Source: Sipunculus nudus (Eukaryota; Annelida; Sipuncula; Golfingiida; Sipunculidae). From it: DNA of 64,000 nucleotides. Every line of letters begins with the position of its first letter. The first letter of the stretch is position 1. Where the stretch lies: assembly GCA_026874595.1 (NCBI GenBank), contig CM049307.1, positions 45,629,678-45,693,677 on the forward strand, read 5' to 3'. The notes under the pieces are model-generated. The model worked only from the letters and a program-made list of their open reading frames with translations. It was not told where the DNA came from and did no database searches. The position numbers and the translations under genes were made by a program. Positions 41,101 to 53,121 of this stretch are shown piece after piece.

Positions 41101-41655
41101 AAAAATCTTCAGTGTCTTCAACAATTATATAACACATGTTCAGTATGGTGGTCCAAACCTCTGTTTAAAACATGTCTGTCTGTAAAATATAATTTTCTAT
41201 GTTTTCTGCCTTCAAACATCTTTATTCAGTTGCATGCATATGGAGTCAAATTACAAGGTAGTTTTATAACAATGTCTAGATAATTATTATTATTTAACTG
41301 TGATGTTGATGATGCTTGTATTTCTTCATATTTTGTGTCTGAGGCACAAGGTTTAATTTTTTATTGTTCCACAAAACACAATTGAAAAAGAAAAATTTAA
41401 TGGGATAACCACAGTTCAAGGAATATTCATTTTCCATACAAGTATAGTTATCTTTCCTAAGTGTCTCTGTGTGTGTGTGTGTGTGCGTATACTCACCAGA
41501 GTTCCGCCGCTGCCACTTGATCCTGCGCTGTTTCGTTTACTGTTGAGTGGGCTGTCACGGCTATGGCCGAATGAGTGCATTTCCCTGTCATGGCGACCGA
41601 CCCATTCGGACCCATCAGATAAACCAGGACTATGCTGACGAACAGGTGACAATGG
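34996..41655 (-). CDS. Caskin: Caskin (CASK-interacting scaffold protein), 3' half, spliced, partial
   Basis: Eight exons on the minus strand, in order of translation: 41655-41497, 40581-40378, 39769-39659, 39095-38994, 38319-38184, 37891-36488, 35655-35556, 35104-34996. They join in frame to 774 residues and a stop. Caskins are cytoplasmic scaffolds with ankyrin repeats, an SH3 domain, two SAM domains and a proline-rich tail; they bind CASK and LAR-type receptor phosphatases. Here residues 1-121 are a Ser-rich linker; SAM1 is about 122-190 (signature TISRMTPEDLTAIGITKP); SAM2 about 193-257 (EITWEDLEEIGIKKLGHQKK); then about 450 residues of Pro/Ser-rich disorder; and a C-terminal helix (VLNEIDSMLQGLTDELDAML) that matches the conserved Caskin end. 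Ankyrin, SH3 and CASK-binding parts are not found and should lie upstream (above 64,000). All introns are GT-AG. Confidence 0.96.
35556..35655 (-). CDS. Caskin: Caskin exon: Pro/Arg segment (VPPPTPKRRDS)
   Basis: 100 bp, phase 1 to 2, acceptor gttttag, donor gttagt. Encodes AGADARRVPPPTPKRRDSMR then GSAADHEHQPTP. PPPTPKRR is a basic proline motif fit for SH3 binding. Identified because both phases match its neighbours and no stop is present in this frame. Confidence 0.88.
36178..36487 (-). repeat. Diverged ~140-bp duplication ending at the Caskin donor site
   Basis: Two diverged copies (about 36178-36312 and 36313-36475) share TGACAGCTAAAC and CATGAATATTCAT(T/A)ACC. On the minus strand the donor GGTAATGAATATT of exon 36488-37891 is repeated about 19 bases inside the intron. 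Confidence 0.65.
36488..37891 (-). CDS. Caskin: Caskin large exon: end of SAM2 and proline-rich disordered tail
   Basis: 1404 bp open without interruption, phase 1 to 1, acceptor ttttaacag, donor gtaatg. Begins HQKKIMLAIDRLKRIESGQK (last SAM2 helix) and continues as a Pro/Ser-rich tail. Landmarks: HIYESPDEV (a YxxP site), PPPPAAPKPKLPPHP, KKPPPPPKRTNS (an SH3 class II ligand also present as a similar run in vertebrate Caskins), six Asp in a row, EDFPPPPPSLE (EVH1 ligand), and repeated GT[LI][KRQ] motifs. Reading through the donor would add only GNEYL before a stop. Large undivided tail exons are usual for Caskin genes. Confidence 0.96.
38184..38319 (-). CDS. Caskin: Caskin exon: first part of SAM2
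   Basis: 136 bp, phase 0 to 1, acceptor atatttag, donor gtcagc. Encodes ADLMEWLQLLNLPFYYDTLM, KQSYNMGNVNEITWEDLEEI and GIKKL plus one base of Gly. ITWEDLEEIGI is the SAM2 core motif of Caskins. Confidence 0.96.
38994..39095 (-). CDS. Caskin: Caskin exon: second half of SAM1
   Basis: 34 codons, phase 0 to 0, acceptor ggtgacag, donor gtgagt. DLTAIGITKPAHRKRLKSEI followed by SKLHIHDGIPDHKP forms the last SAM1 helices and the short linker to SAM2. Confidence 0.96.
39659..39769 (-). CDS. Caskin: Caskin exon: first half of SAM1
   Basis: 37 codons, phase 0 to 0, acceptor cttttcag, donor gtacaa. Encodes DSEIIRTWLSDLHYEDYYHL, FIQAGYD and MPTISRMTPE. The Trp-Leu and the AGYD..TISRMTPE run are Caskin SAM1 signatures. 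Confidence 0.96.
40378..40581 (-). CDS. Caskin: Caskin exon: Ser-rich linker leading into SAM1
   Basis: 68 codons, phase 0 to 0, donor gtaggt. Includes SGVSSRQSYHSGSSSSLGSL and DRLEESGYSSTVNVHELFQA, ending GLP just before the first SAM helix. The acceptor is a NAGNAG site (tctgcagcag), so the first Gln codon may be included or dropped. Acceptor at the first cag is assumed here. Confidence 0.92.
41466..41486 (-). promoter_or_regulatory. CA repeat just downstream of a Caskin 5' splice site
   Basis: On the transcript strand a run of about ten CA units starts ten bases after donor GTGAGT of exon 41497-41655. Intronic CA repeats near donors are known hnRNP L binding sites that change exon use. 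Confidence 0.35.
41497..41655 (-). CDS. Caskin: Caskin exon: Ser/Gly-rich linker before SAM1
   Basis: 53 codons, phase 0 to 0, acceptor tttgttgcag, donor gtgagt. Encodes PLSPVRQHSPGLSDGSEWVG then RHDREMHSFGHSRDSPLNSK and a Ser/Gly-rich end, GTL. It is low-complexity, as in the region between SH3 and SAM1 of other Caskins. A CA repeat (TG on the plus strand) follows the donor by ten bases. Confidence 0.85.
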
Positions 41656-42881
41656 CTGCAACAAAAAGAGCAAAACGTTAAAATCCTCACACACATGGTA
41701 GATTAATGGTGTACAACCACAGGTATCTAGATATTATTATTTATCAAATTGATGTGAGAAACAGAACACAAATACTGGTTATATAAACATAACCAATCCA
41801 GCATGAGTATTATATAGGAGAGAGAGTACTGTTATTTAGCCTCTGTTCCTGATTCCTTCATCTGCCACCAGATGTCACCCCATGCAGAGGGACACGACTG
41901 AACCAGGAAAGTATTAAGTCTGTCTCAGTCTCATCTGAGCCAATTTCCATTGATTTATTCCAAAGTGTAAGCAATCACTAAAGACTCTACCCATTCACAG
42001 ACACATAATCTACAGCTAAAGTGTGATACTCAATAATCTATGCAGTCTGCTCTACAGACATATATAGGTTTCTCCAAAACTACATCTATGACAAAAACAT
42101 TAAAATATGATTCTATTTGTAACAACAAGCACTATAAACCAAAATTTTTAGATACATCCTGTGGTCGTAGCACAATTAAGAGACTATAAAAATGTACGAC
42201 TGTTCCTGTTTATGGATGCTAAACAGGGCTCTCTCACCCTCTAGTCAATGACCATCAGTTATCATTTTCATTGTTAAAAAGTATGGTCTGATCCCTTTGT
42301 GGAAAAACCAAAATTAAAACTTTTTGCAAAATGTAATTTGCTAATAAAACACTTTGTCTAACCTCAGATGTACTGAAGCTTTCCTGTTCATCCCTATGAC
42401 TTCAACAAAAAGTGGCTTCCCTGTAAATACCTTTGTGGAATTTCAGTTTTAACTTTAGTCTTAACCAATGTTATGTACACCGCCTGGCCAATTCAAAATT
42501 TGGGACAAATGTTTTGCTAACCAGCCTCAAACTCAAAGCAAATTTGTTCAAGGCATGATTAGTAAATAGCAGACACACATGACTGCTCTACAGAAACATG
42601 ACCAAATTTCCAGGTGTGCAGCAGACTTGATAATTTTGCTAACCGGGTCATAACAACCTTATTTTAAACAGTGATTTTGCAAATATAAGTGGTGATTGTA
42701 AAACATGAGCATGACCAGTTTTCCATACCATGTGCAACAGACTAGATATTTTGCTTGATAGCCTACATACAAGCACTTAATGCAAAATGTGGATTGTGCA
42801 TTAAAAGCCTGACAAATTTTCAAAATATAAAACAGACTAAACAAGGGACCTATGGGTCACTGTGCTCAGCTGACGTTAACC

Positions 42882-43210
42882 TTATATGGGAGTTATAAGG
42901 CACATATATGGGAGTTATAAGGCACATATATGGGAGTTATAAGGCACATATATGGGACATATATGGGAGTTATAAGGGACATATATTGGACATATATGGG
43001 AGTTATAGGGGACCTATATGTGGAAGCCTTATAAGTGTTATATAAGGCCCATATATGTGACATATAAGGCTCCTACCTAATTTGCATATAAAATCCATAT
43101 ACCAGACATATATGTGACATATATGGGAGTTATAAGGTTGGATATAAGGGACATATATGGCACATATATGTGCCTTATATGTGCCATATAACTTTCACAT
43201 ATATGGCACT
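42882..43210. repeat. ATATGGGAGTTATAAGG minisatellite rich in CATATATG palindromes
   Basis: Units such as CACATATATGGGAGTTATAAGG recur 20-22 bases apart, first perfect (42,889-42,955), then diverged and partly inverted (CCATATATG, CCTTATAA). Confidence 0.9.
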
Positions 43211-43314
43211 TATAAAAATTTTCGGTAAGGGTATGTCCAACAGACCAAAAAATCTTGCCTACAAGCCAATAAATGTCCTATTTTAAGGCAAGATCTTGCA
43301 AGCTTAAGACAAAT

Positions 43315-43935
43315 GCCATTGTGGTCTAGAGTGGCTTGTTTACAGCATTGGCTAGTAATGCTGCGCAGGGTCTGATCCCGGGTTGGAGTGGGTGTTGCCA
43401 TTATTAATGAGATTTCATGTCGAGCTAGCCTGGTGCCTTTTCAATCAAATTTCATCACTGTTCATCTGACAGAGGAAATCAGGATTTTCCTGTTGACTGA
43501 CCACACTGACCCCCGCATCATCACGACTTCCTGCTCAAGCATGGCCCTCGCAGAATAGAACCTAACAGGAGGGTTCCTAGGTCCGGTGGGCAGCCTTTAC
43601 GCCTAACGGTCACTTCATGTCCACTGATGGCTGTTTAAAAGAACAGGAAAAGCCTGTCCTGTCCCATCGTGCCTCACTCTGTGGAATTTTGTAACGAGAC
43701 TAATGTCATCATCTTTCCCCTTGGGAAATTCTTTTATCGGAGATGGAGGGAAATCTTAGACTTGCAATGGTAACATCGCCGGATTCCTTTGTGATGCTGA
43801 TGAGATGGTGCATGTTGCATAGATGGGTGTGCCATCAACGACACTCGTTAATGTTGCATCCACTCCCAAGGGAAATTCCCTTATTACAAGGCTAACATTG
43901 AACCCCTCTTGTGCAACTGCAACAGGAATGGCAGC
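43315..43935 (+). mobile_element. Relatively GC-rich repeat-like block with a tRNA-like head
   Basis: 43,333-43,400 has TGGTCTAGAGTGG (A-box-like), a perfect 7-bp stem (CAGCATT/AATGCTG) with a 7-base loop, and GGGTCTGATCCC (B-box-like). The following 500 bases are less AT-rich than their surroundings and unrecognised. It may be an old SINE or a decayed transposon. Confidence 0.35.
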
Positions 43936-44461
43936 ACTTCATTGCCAATAATATATACATAACACAATGCACATTATGCACAACAATGCTCTGTCTTATT
44001 TCTTGTCTTGTTTTAATTTAAGACATTTTTTTTATTTTTTAATCATAAAGTCTGTTGGTCCACTGTATGAGGATGGTAACCAACTGATAACAATATAACT
44101 TTAGAGTTTTCTATTCACATAGATAAATTTATAATTAAAATATCAAAACTAACACTTGCAAATATAACAATAAACCAATGGCCTGTGATTATTTGTGGCA
44201 GGTCATGGTTGTAAAATCATATTTGATGATAAAAGAAGAAACAGATCAATCAGCAGTGACAGATTATTCACATGTAGTATTATATCTAAAATATTGACTG
44301 GGTAAATCCAGCCTGGCTTGTACATCAAGCCTACAGTCATAGATAATTACTGATACTTGTTTGCTGCACAAGGTTCATTTTTAGTGCTGTGACCCGTCTT
44401 TCCTACATCTCTGACAGGCCTATATTCCATTTCACATCCTGCTGTCCACCTGTTTTTTGTA

Positions 44462-44752
44462 GATAATTTTCTTAAAAGTTTATTTTTTTTTCAATAATTT
44501 CCAAGAAAACAACATATGGAAGTGACAACCTAATAAGGCAATTGAGAATTTTACAATAAATCCCTTGTTTATGTTTCACAACATTTGAGTCTCTTTATGA
44601 CTATCTGGCAGATATGATGTGTCCCTCCATAAGTAGCCATCTTTGTTTTAGCTGGTTATATTTTTAGGGTGTTTACATGAGATCATCAAATCAGCAGCTG
44701 TGAGTTGGGGCTGTTTTTGCATGTGACTAATGAACTTGACTGCCATAAATTG
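44462..44752 (+). repeat. Dispersed repeat, copy 1 (similar to 61270-61537)
   Basis: Shares with the other copy, in order: AATTTTCTTAAAA, ATGGAAGTGA.AACCTAATA.GGCAAT, GTTTATGTTT, TTTATGACT, TGTTTTAGCT, GCTGTTTTTG and TGACT/TGACC. Diverged, direct orientation. Confidence 0.8.
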
Positions 44753-46729
44753 GTAAGATATGTTGTAAAAGGTAGACTGATTTCTCATATTTTCAGCAAA
44801 TTCTGTTTCCCAAATAAGGTGTTAGTTAGGTATTTAGTTATCTTGTTGAAAATTAGGTTCGTTAATCTCTGCTGTACACTATAATTGCTTCCCTTGAAAT
44901 GTAACTAATAAAAAATTTCATAGCAAAAAACAGGTATACATGAGGGGATGAAATGGACTATAGTGAAATATGTCTTCTTGATAATATTTTTCTTTGCATG
45001 TGCATATATAATTGTCTGTGATTATCAAAATGCAACCAATTTAATAGATTATTAAAGAAAATGTTCATTCACCAATATATCTGATATCACAAGTGACTAT
45101 GTTCAAATTTTGCCTTAGAGGCACCATGTTAAAGTCTGCCCCCACTGTTCATTTTTACCACTGGCAGCACAGATGAATGAGTACTTGGCATGAAAATGTC
45201 AGCCTGACAAGGTGCTGTGTTTACCGGAAGAAATGTTATTCCACAAGGAATACAGTGTTCAATATTACCTTGGACTGTCACTTTATCTGACTTTTGAAGA
45301 TCCAGTTATCGCAGTTTTTCTGCGGGAAATTCATCCAGGCACCAGTTATCTAATATAAGGCAACCTAACCCTTTGATGCACAAAGCAACAGCCCACAGAA
45401 TATATATTCCTCAACACAGTTTCTACTGAGAATGTTACTAATGTTCACTTTAGATACTGTATCAATATTTATTTACTTAAGAATCACCTCTGCAAAGCTT
45501 TTAAAAGATTCCACCACCAACTTTGATATTTCTTGTATATTCTTGTATATAATCTATTGATGTATCATATAAAACTGACAAAAACTGAACTGCACACTTT
45601 TGCAACAATATTAACTGAAAAAAATCCAAAAAATGCCATCATTATGGGGCATGGCTTTTCAAGTGGGGCTCTAATAATAAACACATACTCATTTAAGAAT
45701 GATCTGACCAAAAAATGAGAATACTATGCAAGTAGATGTAACATATTGAGATATCTTGTACCCAAACAAACATGCAGAAATAAAAGCAGTAAATAGGATG
45801 AAAATATCATCACCTTCTAACCATGCTGACAGAGGTTAAACTCATCTTATATATGACAGGTTTCTATACTGAAGTAAAATTGTAAATAATAAATTTTTAA
45901 ACCCAATATCAGTAATATCACTATGATCACTTTTACACTCTTTGTGAATGTAATGAAACCTAGGCCTGTTAATCACTACTGATTAATCAATTCAAAAGAG
46001 AAATGTAAACACCAAAGGCAGTCTCCAACTGGAGTTAATTTGCACTCCCATTACCAAGATGAAAACAATTACAACCCACAATCCTCGGCTTTACCAGGCC
46101 GATTAACTTTTGCTGATAGCGTACTCTCTAGCTATCAACCATAATGAACAAAAGAAACATGGAGCTCAAACCAAAGTAATCACTTGCAAAAACTGGGAAA
46201 TATCGCCTAAATGTGTCATGTTTTATTCCCTTGGGGTGCTTAAATAAAGTTGTAGAAACACTTCCCGTTAATAGACTTTAGGGCTTCATGAAAATTGAAG
46301 GTGCTGAATAAACAGATTACTTGTCCAGTCAATTCTAATGAGTCGTTTATTACTGATAATGTTTTGTTCATCCCATGCATTCAAACTTCTCCTTTACAAT
46401 GCCAGCTCCACATTCACAGATTTTTTTTTTTTTTTTTTAGTCATCAGAGAGATCTGTCTGACACTACAGTGGATACCCGCTGGTTCTAAGAATATTATAA
46501 AGTCTCTCTTACCCTTACCAAGCTCAAAACATCACAGAAATATTTCGTTTTCCAAATATTTACCAGCTCTTAATGTTTTAACAGGACACTTGTCAATTCC
46601 TGTTACAATGACTTTTCTTTCACAATAATATACTGTGTCAGAACCAAAAACAATTGTTCATATCATGCATACTTCTGGTATCACTGCGTGTTTGTTATTG
46701 CAAAAATACTATGATGCTGCACCTTATAT

Positions 46730-47200
46730 TGGACTCCAAATCATGTTCAAACCAAAGATATTTCTGTTAAGATAATATAACTGTTATGACAATTTAGATG
46801 TCAAAGAAAAATTTGATTTCCATAATATTTACCATTGCTGATTCATAATCAAATCAAGTTCCATGCAACATCAAATAATATTTTCAACAAATATAGTGCC
46901 ACAGAAAATAGGACTTCCATAATATTTACCTGTACTGATTTCTAAACTACTAATTTTCATGACCAAATTTTTCACTGGAAAATGTATAACTACAGCAAAG
47001 TTTGGCCTCCATAACATTTATGTCCATGCCAGTATATTGACATTAAGTTTTTATAATCAACTAAGTATGTGCTGGAGAAAATAAGGCTCCATAATATTTT
47101 CCTCCACTGTTATTTTAACCAGATAAATTCAAGATCACATTAGGTATTTTTTCTTAATTACTGCGCAACAGGAAAATGGCTTCCAAAATATTTACCTGGC
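46730..47200. repeat. Diverged tandem repeat, ~80-97-bp period, six units
   Basis: The motif CTTCCATAATATTTACC recurs with changes near 46737, 46821, 46918, 47010, 47090 and 47184, usually preceded by CAGAAAATAGG or similar. Confidence 0.8.
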
Positions 47201-47808
47201 CAATGTAAATAAACTATGATTAGATTACCTTTTTAACAAAGCTGTCATGCTAACCTTGATTCATGGCAGAGACGGGGACTGATTTCATTTCCCTGTTACA
47301 GCTGTGTCTGATTAAGCACACAGCAAGTTCAGCTGCTGCAGCAGCCAAAGAGGCCTTAAGTTCCCTGACATTTCATACTGCACACAGCAATCACAGACTT
47401 ACAGTTCTGCATCCGATGGATAATGAATTTTTTGTTTTTATATATTTGTGAACATGATCTTGACATTTTCCTAAAAATAAACCATGGTATATATTATTCC
47501 ACAGTGAATTTGTTCTCTTGATATGAACAAAACTGGAAATATTCCTAAAGTTTACTCAAATATGCCATCACACAATGATTACTTTATCACACGTACAAAA
47601 ATATTAATAGAATAACTTATAATATCTAGAAGCATTCCATCAAAGAGGACAAATTTATTTAAATATGTTAAATACTACACTTTTTAACCTCATAACCTTT
47701 CTCTATTTTTAGATCTGAAATCCTTAAGGTATTTCAACCCAATATTTATTTATTGTCAAAAGTAATCCCTGAATCAGAACTATCATGGCTGAAAAATATT
47801 TAAAACTA

Positions 47809-47910
47809 CAGTGGAACCCCTCAATTAAGACAACAGTGGGGACTGACCAAAGTGGTCATAATTGATGGGTGGTCTCAATTGTGGGGTGGTCACAAGGAGG
47901 GGTTCTGCTG
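47809..47910. mobile_element. Pogo/Tigger-like MITE, copy 2
   Basis: TA-flanked. Ends CAGTGGAACCCCTC and (reverse complement) CAGCAGAACCCCTC. About 102 bp with internal GTGGTC repeats. Confidence 0.85.
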
Positions 47911-48998
47911 TATATATGGTTTTCTACCGGTCTTCTTTCTTATATATACAACCAAATTTCTGATTCAGTTTGTCTGTTTGGATGTTGGTGTGATCTGACC
48001 AGCTAAAACAGTGCAATGTGGTGGGAAATATTGGGGGGATAAAAATAGTTTGGCATATATCCATAGCCATACAACGGTTGGACAAGAGGCCACAATTTTC
48101 AATACTTCCCCCTGATCATCAACAGCAAAACAAATGCCCTTGAATTCCAGGTTAAACCAAACTCTTTTTAAGTTCAGTCTGGTGCTGAGCTGAGTTATTG
48201 TCATGACTAGTAACTGGTGCATGAAGAATAATTGTGTCTGTAATTAAATAATTAGCCGTCTATTGATGAGTCAGCTGATTATGGACTGTTTGCATATGCT
48301 TCATGAAGTGTGTGGAGGGTGGATACAATTAGTTATATCAGAATATCAATAGTTTTAGGAACACTCAATGATGCTCAAGTTCCGTACCTGGACCTGTGAC
48401 AATCACTCACCTGGATATGTAATTATCTGATTGTCTGATGATCAAATTGCAGATACTCTACACTCTACCATAATTTAACTTGTCATTGATTTTCATCATT
48501 TGCTGGTAAGCACCTGACTAGAATAGCAATTTATATGATACTTACAGACTGAGAATGTATTGATAAATATTGATAAAAATTTTTACCAACTTGTGTGCCC
48601 TTTTAACATTTGGCACATTTAACATGCATTATTTATAAAACAGTATACCAAATTGCTCTGTACAAAATTTTAATATGCTTAAAAATAGACATGTATTTGT
48701 ATTATAATATCAATGTAGTCATTAACTATGTGTTAAAGCAGTAATATCCAGCTTTCACTAAATACAAATTTGGCTTCTCCTGTTTTCCCCAAATTCCTTT
48801 TTATTTTATAATAATAAACTTTTCCACAGTTTTGGACAAGGACCAGAAGTGTGAATCTTAAAAAGATATTGAGTATATGTTGTAGGTATTCTACCTTGTA
48901 TAAAACACAAAAAGAAATAAAATGCCAATAAAGACATGAACTGACATCTTAACAGATCAATATTTTAAACACAGGAGTAGTCTAATTCTTTCTTTATA

Positions 48999-49150
48999 CA
49001 GTGGAACCTGTCTGAAAGAGTAAGCATCTAATTGTCTATTGAGACCATCCTAGAGTATAACGTAAGTATTCACATTGGTTAAAAGTGACCTGTCTAATAA
49101 GACATTCTGTAAATTAAGACCACTTTTGGCCAGTCCCACAGGTTTCACTG
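48999..49150. mobile_element. Pogo/Tigger-like MITE, copy 3
   Basis: TA-flanked. Ends CAGTGGAACCTGTCTG and (reverse complement) CAGTGAAACCTGTGG. About 152 bp; noncoding. Confidence 0.85.
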
Positions 49151-52100
49151 TATGTTTTGATTTTTTTATGTTTTAAATGTTACAAGTATGGTATAAACAT
49201 GGATGACACTGCGTTTTGACTGTGGAAATAGATGACAATGTAAGTATCCTTGCTTCAGCAGCAGGGCAGGAACTGGTGCCGACTCCCGGGATTGTCAATA
49301 TGACAAACATCTCACTGATAGCATGCACAGACTGGTCCCTAGGGAAGAAAACAGCTCCTGGAGACCTAAATCATACAGGTCAACAGAATAACAGGTAAAA
49401 CAGATCAAGTGAGGGACCTTCCCTATTCCATGTTGGATGGAGAAACATAACCCACCTGTGTGAATTTTCTACTGCTTTTATGAAATGCATCAATAAATCA
49501 TATTCTTTGATCTGATATAATATTAAACATATAGCAGAGATATGTAATCCACAGCATTTTTTTGCCTTATTTTTTGCATTCCGTCTAATTAATCTAACTC
49601 TTCTATATACTTTTTGCTCCCTAAATTAACTGACTGCCAGACTAGCACACTACATTAATTCACAACTGGTGGGAAATGCATGTCTCCCATTACCCCAATT
49701 ACCATATTTTTACATCCCAATTACCATATTTTTACATTTGTATGCCAATCTTAGTTCATGCATACTTATTTTGTTCCTAATGAAAAAAGTCAACTGTCTC
49801 TTTGATATCCTATATAAGACAAACATATGATTTGCATAAACTGTTTTAATACTTCTTGCATTATATCATAATAAATGTCATGAAAAGGAGAAAATGATGA
49901 AAGTTATCAAGTGTGCTACGTACTCCTTATGATAACTAGTCTGTTTTATTGCTTTCTTAACCAGAGGCAATGGAAAGCAAATTAAACCAGATAAAATCAC
50001 ACTGATAAATAAAAATATTAAATGTGAAAGGTGTCATATAAATAAGAAACAACGTTATGGGTATGATCATGATATATAATTATAATCTGTCATGTAACCA
50101 GGCACTGTTTGATAAATATAGGTTATCAAAAATATTGAACTCAACATGTCCGTGACTGGAAAATTCTGGTCCCTCGGGAGGCCGAACAGCCTCCGAATAA
50201 AAGAATTGGCTGCAATTTCAATCGCAGAAAGGGACCTGTATTGACAGAGTGGAAGCCCTGTGATTTAATGTACACAAGGCATGTATTTGTGTTACCGATG
50301 GGGTTTTAATAACATCCTTATGGGCCAAGTTACCAAACAGAGGAAAATAATGCTGACATTGCAAAGATACCTGATGTACAAATTTTGTGCTTTTCTAGGA
50401 TTCTAACAAGGAAATACAGGGGGAAAAGCCTTATCCGTTGCTCTGTTGGAAAAATCCACTTATCACAGGTCCCTAGAGATTTACGAAGACCAGTTGAGAC
50501 TCATCTTGTACAAAAAATTAAAAAAAAGAAGTCTTATTTATTTTCTCAATTGGTAAATCCATTAAATTCAGGCCCTGGGGAGAGAAACGGACCAGATATG
50601 CCTCCTCCTGTCTTTTTTCGGTAAACACTTCACATGTTCTATGTTCTGAAACGTACCCCTTTTGCACCAGTTTCTCTCAAGGAATACTTGTTTATGCTGC
50701 CTGAATACTGATATAAAGTCCAGGGCAGGAAGAAACATAGAAGAAACATTTAATTAACAAAGTAAGTCAAAAGGCCCTGGTAATTTATTCTTCTAAGAGA
50801 GTAAAGTCTTGTGAGCAAAGCATGCCTGGAATAATACTTACAATTTATGGATAATAGACAGTATGTTTTGTATTTCATGTATTATATCTCTACAGAACCA
50901 ACACAATTGTATTAAATGAATCATGTGACCAACAAAGCAATCCTGTTGTCATTTTCCTGAAGTGAATCATATTTTTTTTCATTCCCATTTTAATCATAAA
51001 CAGAATAAAAGATACTGACAAACTGAAAATGTATCCACTTGTGACAGTTTTATCAATGTTTAAAAAAATTAATGAAGCAAGGCATAATACTGACAGGAAT
51101 TTAATTTGTATAATCTGAAAATATAAGCAGTCCTATAATCTGTATAAAATAAATACAAGAACTGGAACACATGAAATCAAACCCAAACAGAGTCCTTGAA
51201 AAGGAAGCAAAATATGCCAATTCCGCTTATCTACCCGACCCGGCTGGCAGATTTACTTATTTCAGAATATATAGAAGAAAAAAAGTGCTGAGACAGCCGA
51301 CTAATACTGGCTTCAGAATAATCAGATTTAGCGAGAGCCTATGAACAACATGCTTAGCCAAAAACGATGAAAACAGCCACCAGGGAAATTAATCTACCAG
51401 CCACCACAAGTAGCCATTGAGGATGAAACTTTGAGTTGTACCTGGATGCAAAACCTCTCTGCTTTCTATCTGCCATCTAGTGGGTGTTTTTTTTCTGCGC
51501 AAGGGTAGTTACAGGTTTACCGCAAATTACCTCATGGAAAATACTTCTCCAATGATGCAGCATCCTAGTGGCGGTAATTGGAACAATTATAAGGATGTCT
51601 CATTTTTATTATTATGACAGGAGGGAGAGTGTGATTGAATTTCTTATAAAAAAAAAGAAAAATGGAAAATAACAAAACATAAACCACAACTGCACTTCGT
51701 GGCAAGGAAAATGTTAATAAAATCATGCTGGGGTTAAACCTAGTGCAGGAAATTCCTGATTCCTGGAAATCTTTAAATTTATGATGACATTATGATTGGT
51801 AATTGGCTATCTGGAAACTGCTTCCAAATGGCACCCCTTACAAGGCAGGTACCAGGTCATTTCCTGATAGTGGTCAATGTAACTGGCACAGTGGTATTTT
51901 TAAAAGCATTATAACAACACTGTTTGATTGGACATGTTAAATGCTCCACTGCCATTCATAAAGTCCTCTAAACAAGTATGCCAGTATTGGAGTTCTAGTT
52001 AGGAAGTGTAGAGCATTTCCTCCTGAAATTTCAAGGGCCAATCAGCAGCAAAATTTTATTGATTGAGAGAGACAAGGTTGGAGAAAGAAGTAGAATATAG

Positions 52101-52281
52101 TGTAGTGGAAATGCAGACCAAGAGCAAGGAATAAGACATAAACAATCTGAAAGAACTACTAACCTGCTTTAGTCAAACATGGCACTGGGGCCCCCTATTT
52201 CCCCCTACTTCTTTTAAGTTCACATTTATGTGTTCATCAGTTCCTGTGACATACAACCAGAAAACTGATAAAGGCTGCAAG

Positions 52282-52353
52282 TCCACTTTTAAAGATTACA
52301 AGGCTGTTTCCACCTTCTCCACTTTTAAAGATTACAAGGCTGTTTCCACCTTC
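52282..52353. repeat. Perfect 36-bp tandem duplication
   Basis: The 36-bp unit starting TCCACTTTTAAAGATTACAA is present twice with no change, at 52282-52317 and 52318-52353. Confidence 0.97.
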
Positions 52354-52975
52354 TGCAACATTTTGAAATCTCTCATCCATTGTGATACAATGCTTGTCAA
52401 TGGGGGGGGGGGGTACCTTGAATTTGATTACATTAACATTAACAGTTAGATTGCTGATCAGCAATATTTCTCTAGTAAATACTGAACTGTTGAAATCTTT
52501 CCCTGCACCTGCTACATTGTACATATTGCCAACTGAGTTAACAATCCTTTATCTTTTGCTGAGGATACAAAAAGGAAGGATTGAGTGTGAACATATCCCA
52601 TACAGTGCTTTGTTTCATGAATGAACACTAGGTGGCACTGAGGAGCAGAATATGTCCTACCGTAAATTATAAGAATTCAGATATACACCAAGTGGTCAGT
52701 AAAGCATGGACACCTTGCACTCTGCTAATGATGCCATGAAAACCACTGGTTATACCATGACAACCACAGGAACAGAATGCAGATCTCCAGAGAACCAAAG
52801 GTTACAGTCAAGTTCAACCAGTCTTAACCAGGAATAATCATAATGGTGTACTGGTAACATGTGAAAGGTGCCAGAAACCCCAAAAGAATTTCTCAAAGAG
52901 GCTTCCTTCATGACAAGTTTATCTGTAAAGTGTTACAATACACAATCAGAAGAATCAAGACAGTCTTGAGCAAGC

Positions 52976-53121
52976 TAGTATAGAGTCTGATCAAACCAGT
53001 ATAAAGTCTAAGCAAACTAGTATAAAGTCTGAGCAAACTAGTATAAATAGGAGCAAATTAGTATAAAGTCTAAGCAAACTAGTATAAAGTCTGAGCAAAC
53101 TAGTATAAAGTCTGAACAAAC
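52976..53121. repeat. 21-22-bp minisatellite (AGTATAAAGTCTGAGCAAACT)
   Basis: Seven units of ACTAGTATAAAGTCTGAGCA with small changes; one unit is shortened (AGTATAAATAGG). Confidence 0.95.

Noticed and set aside
43333-43400. Possible functional tRNA gene
   Set aside because: The loop is not a normal anticodon loop (starts GG, central CTA), acceptor arms do not pair, and the B box is imperfect; more likely a SINE head or chance.
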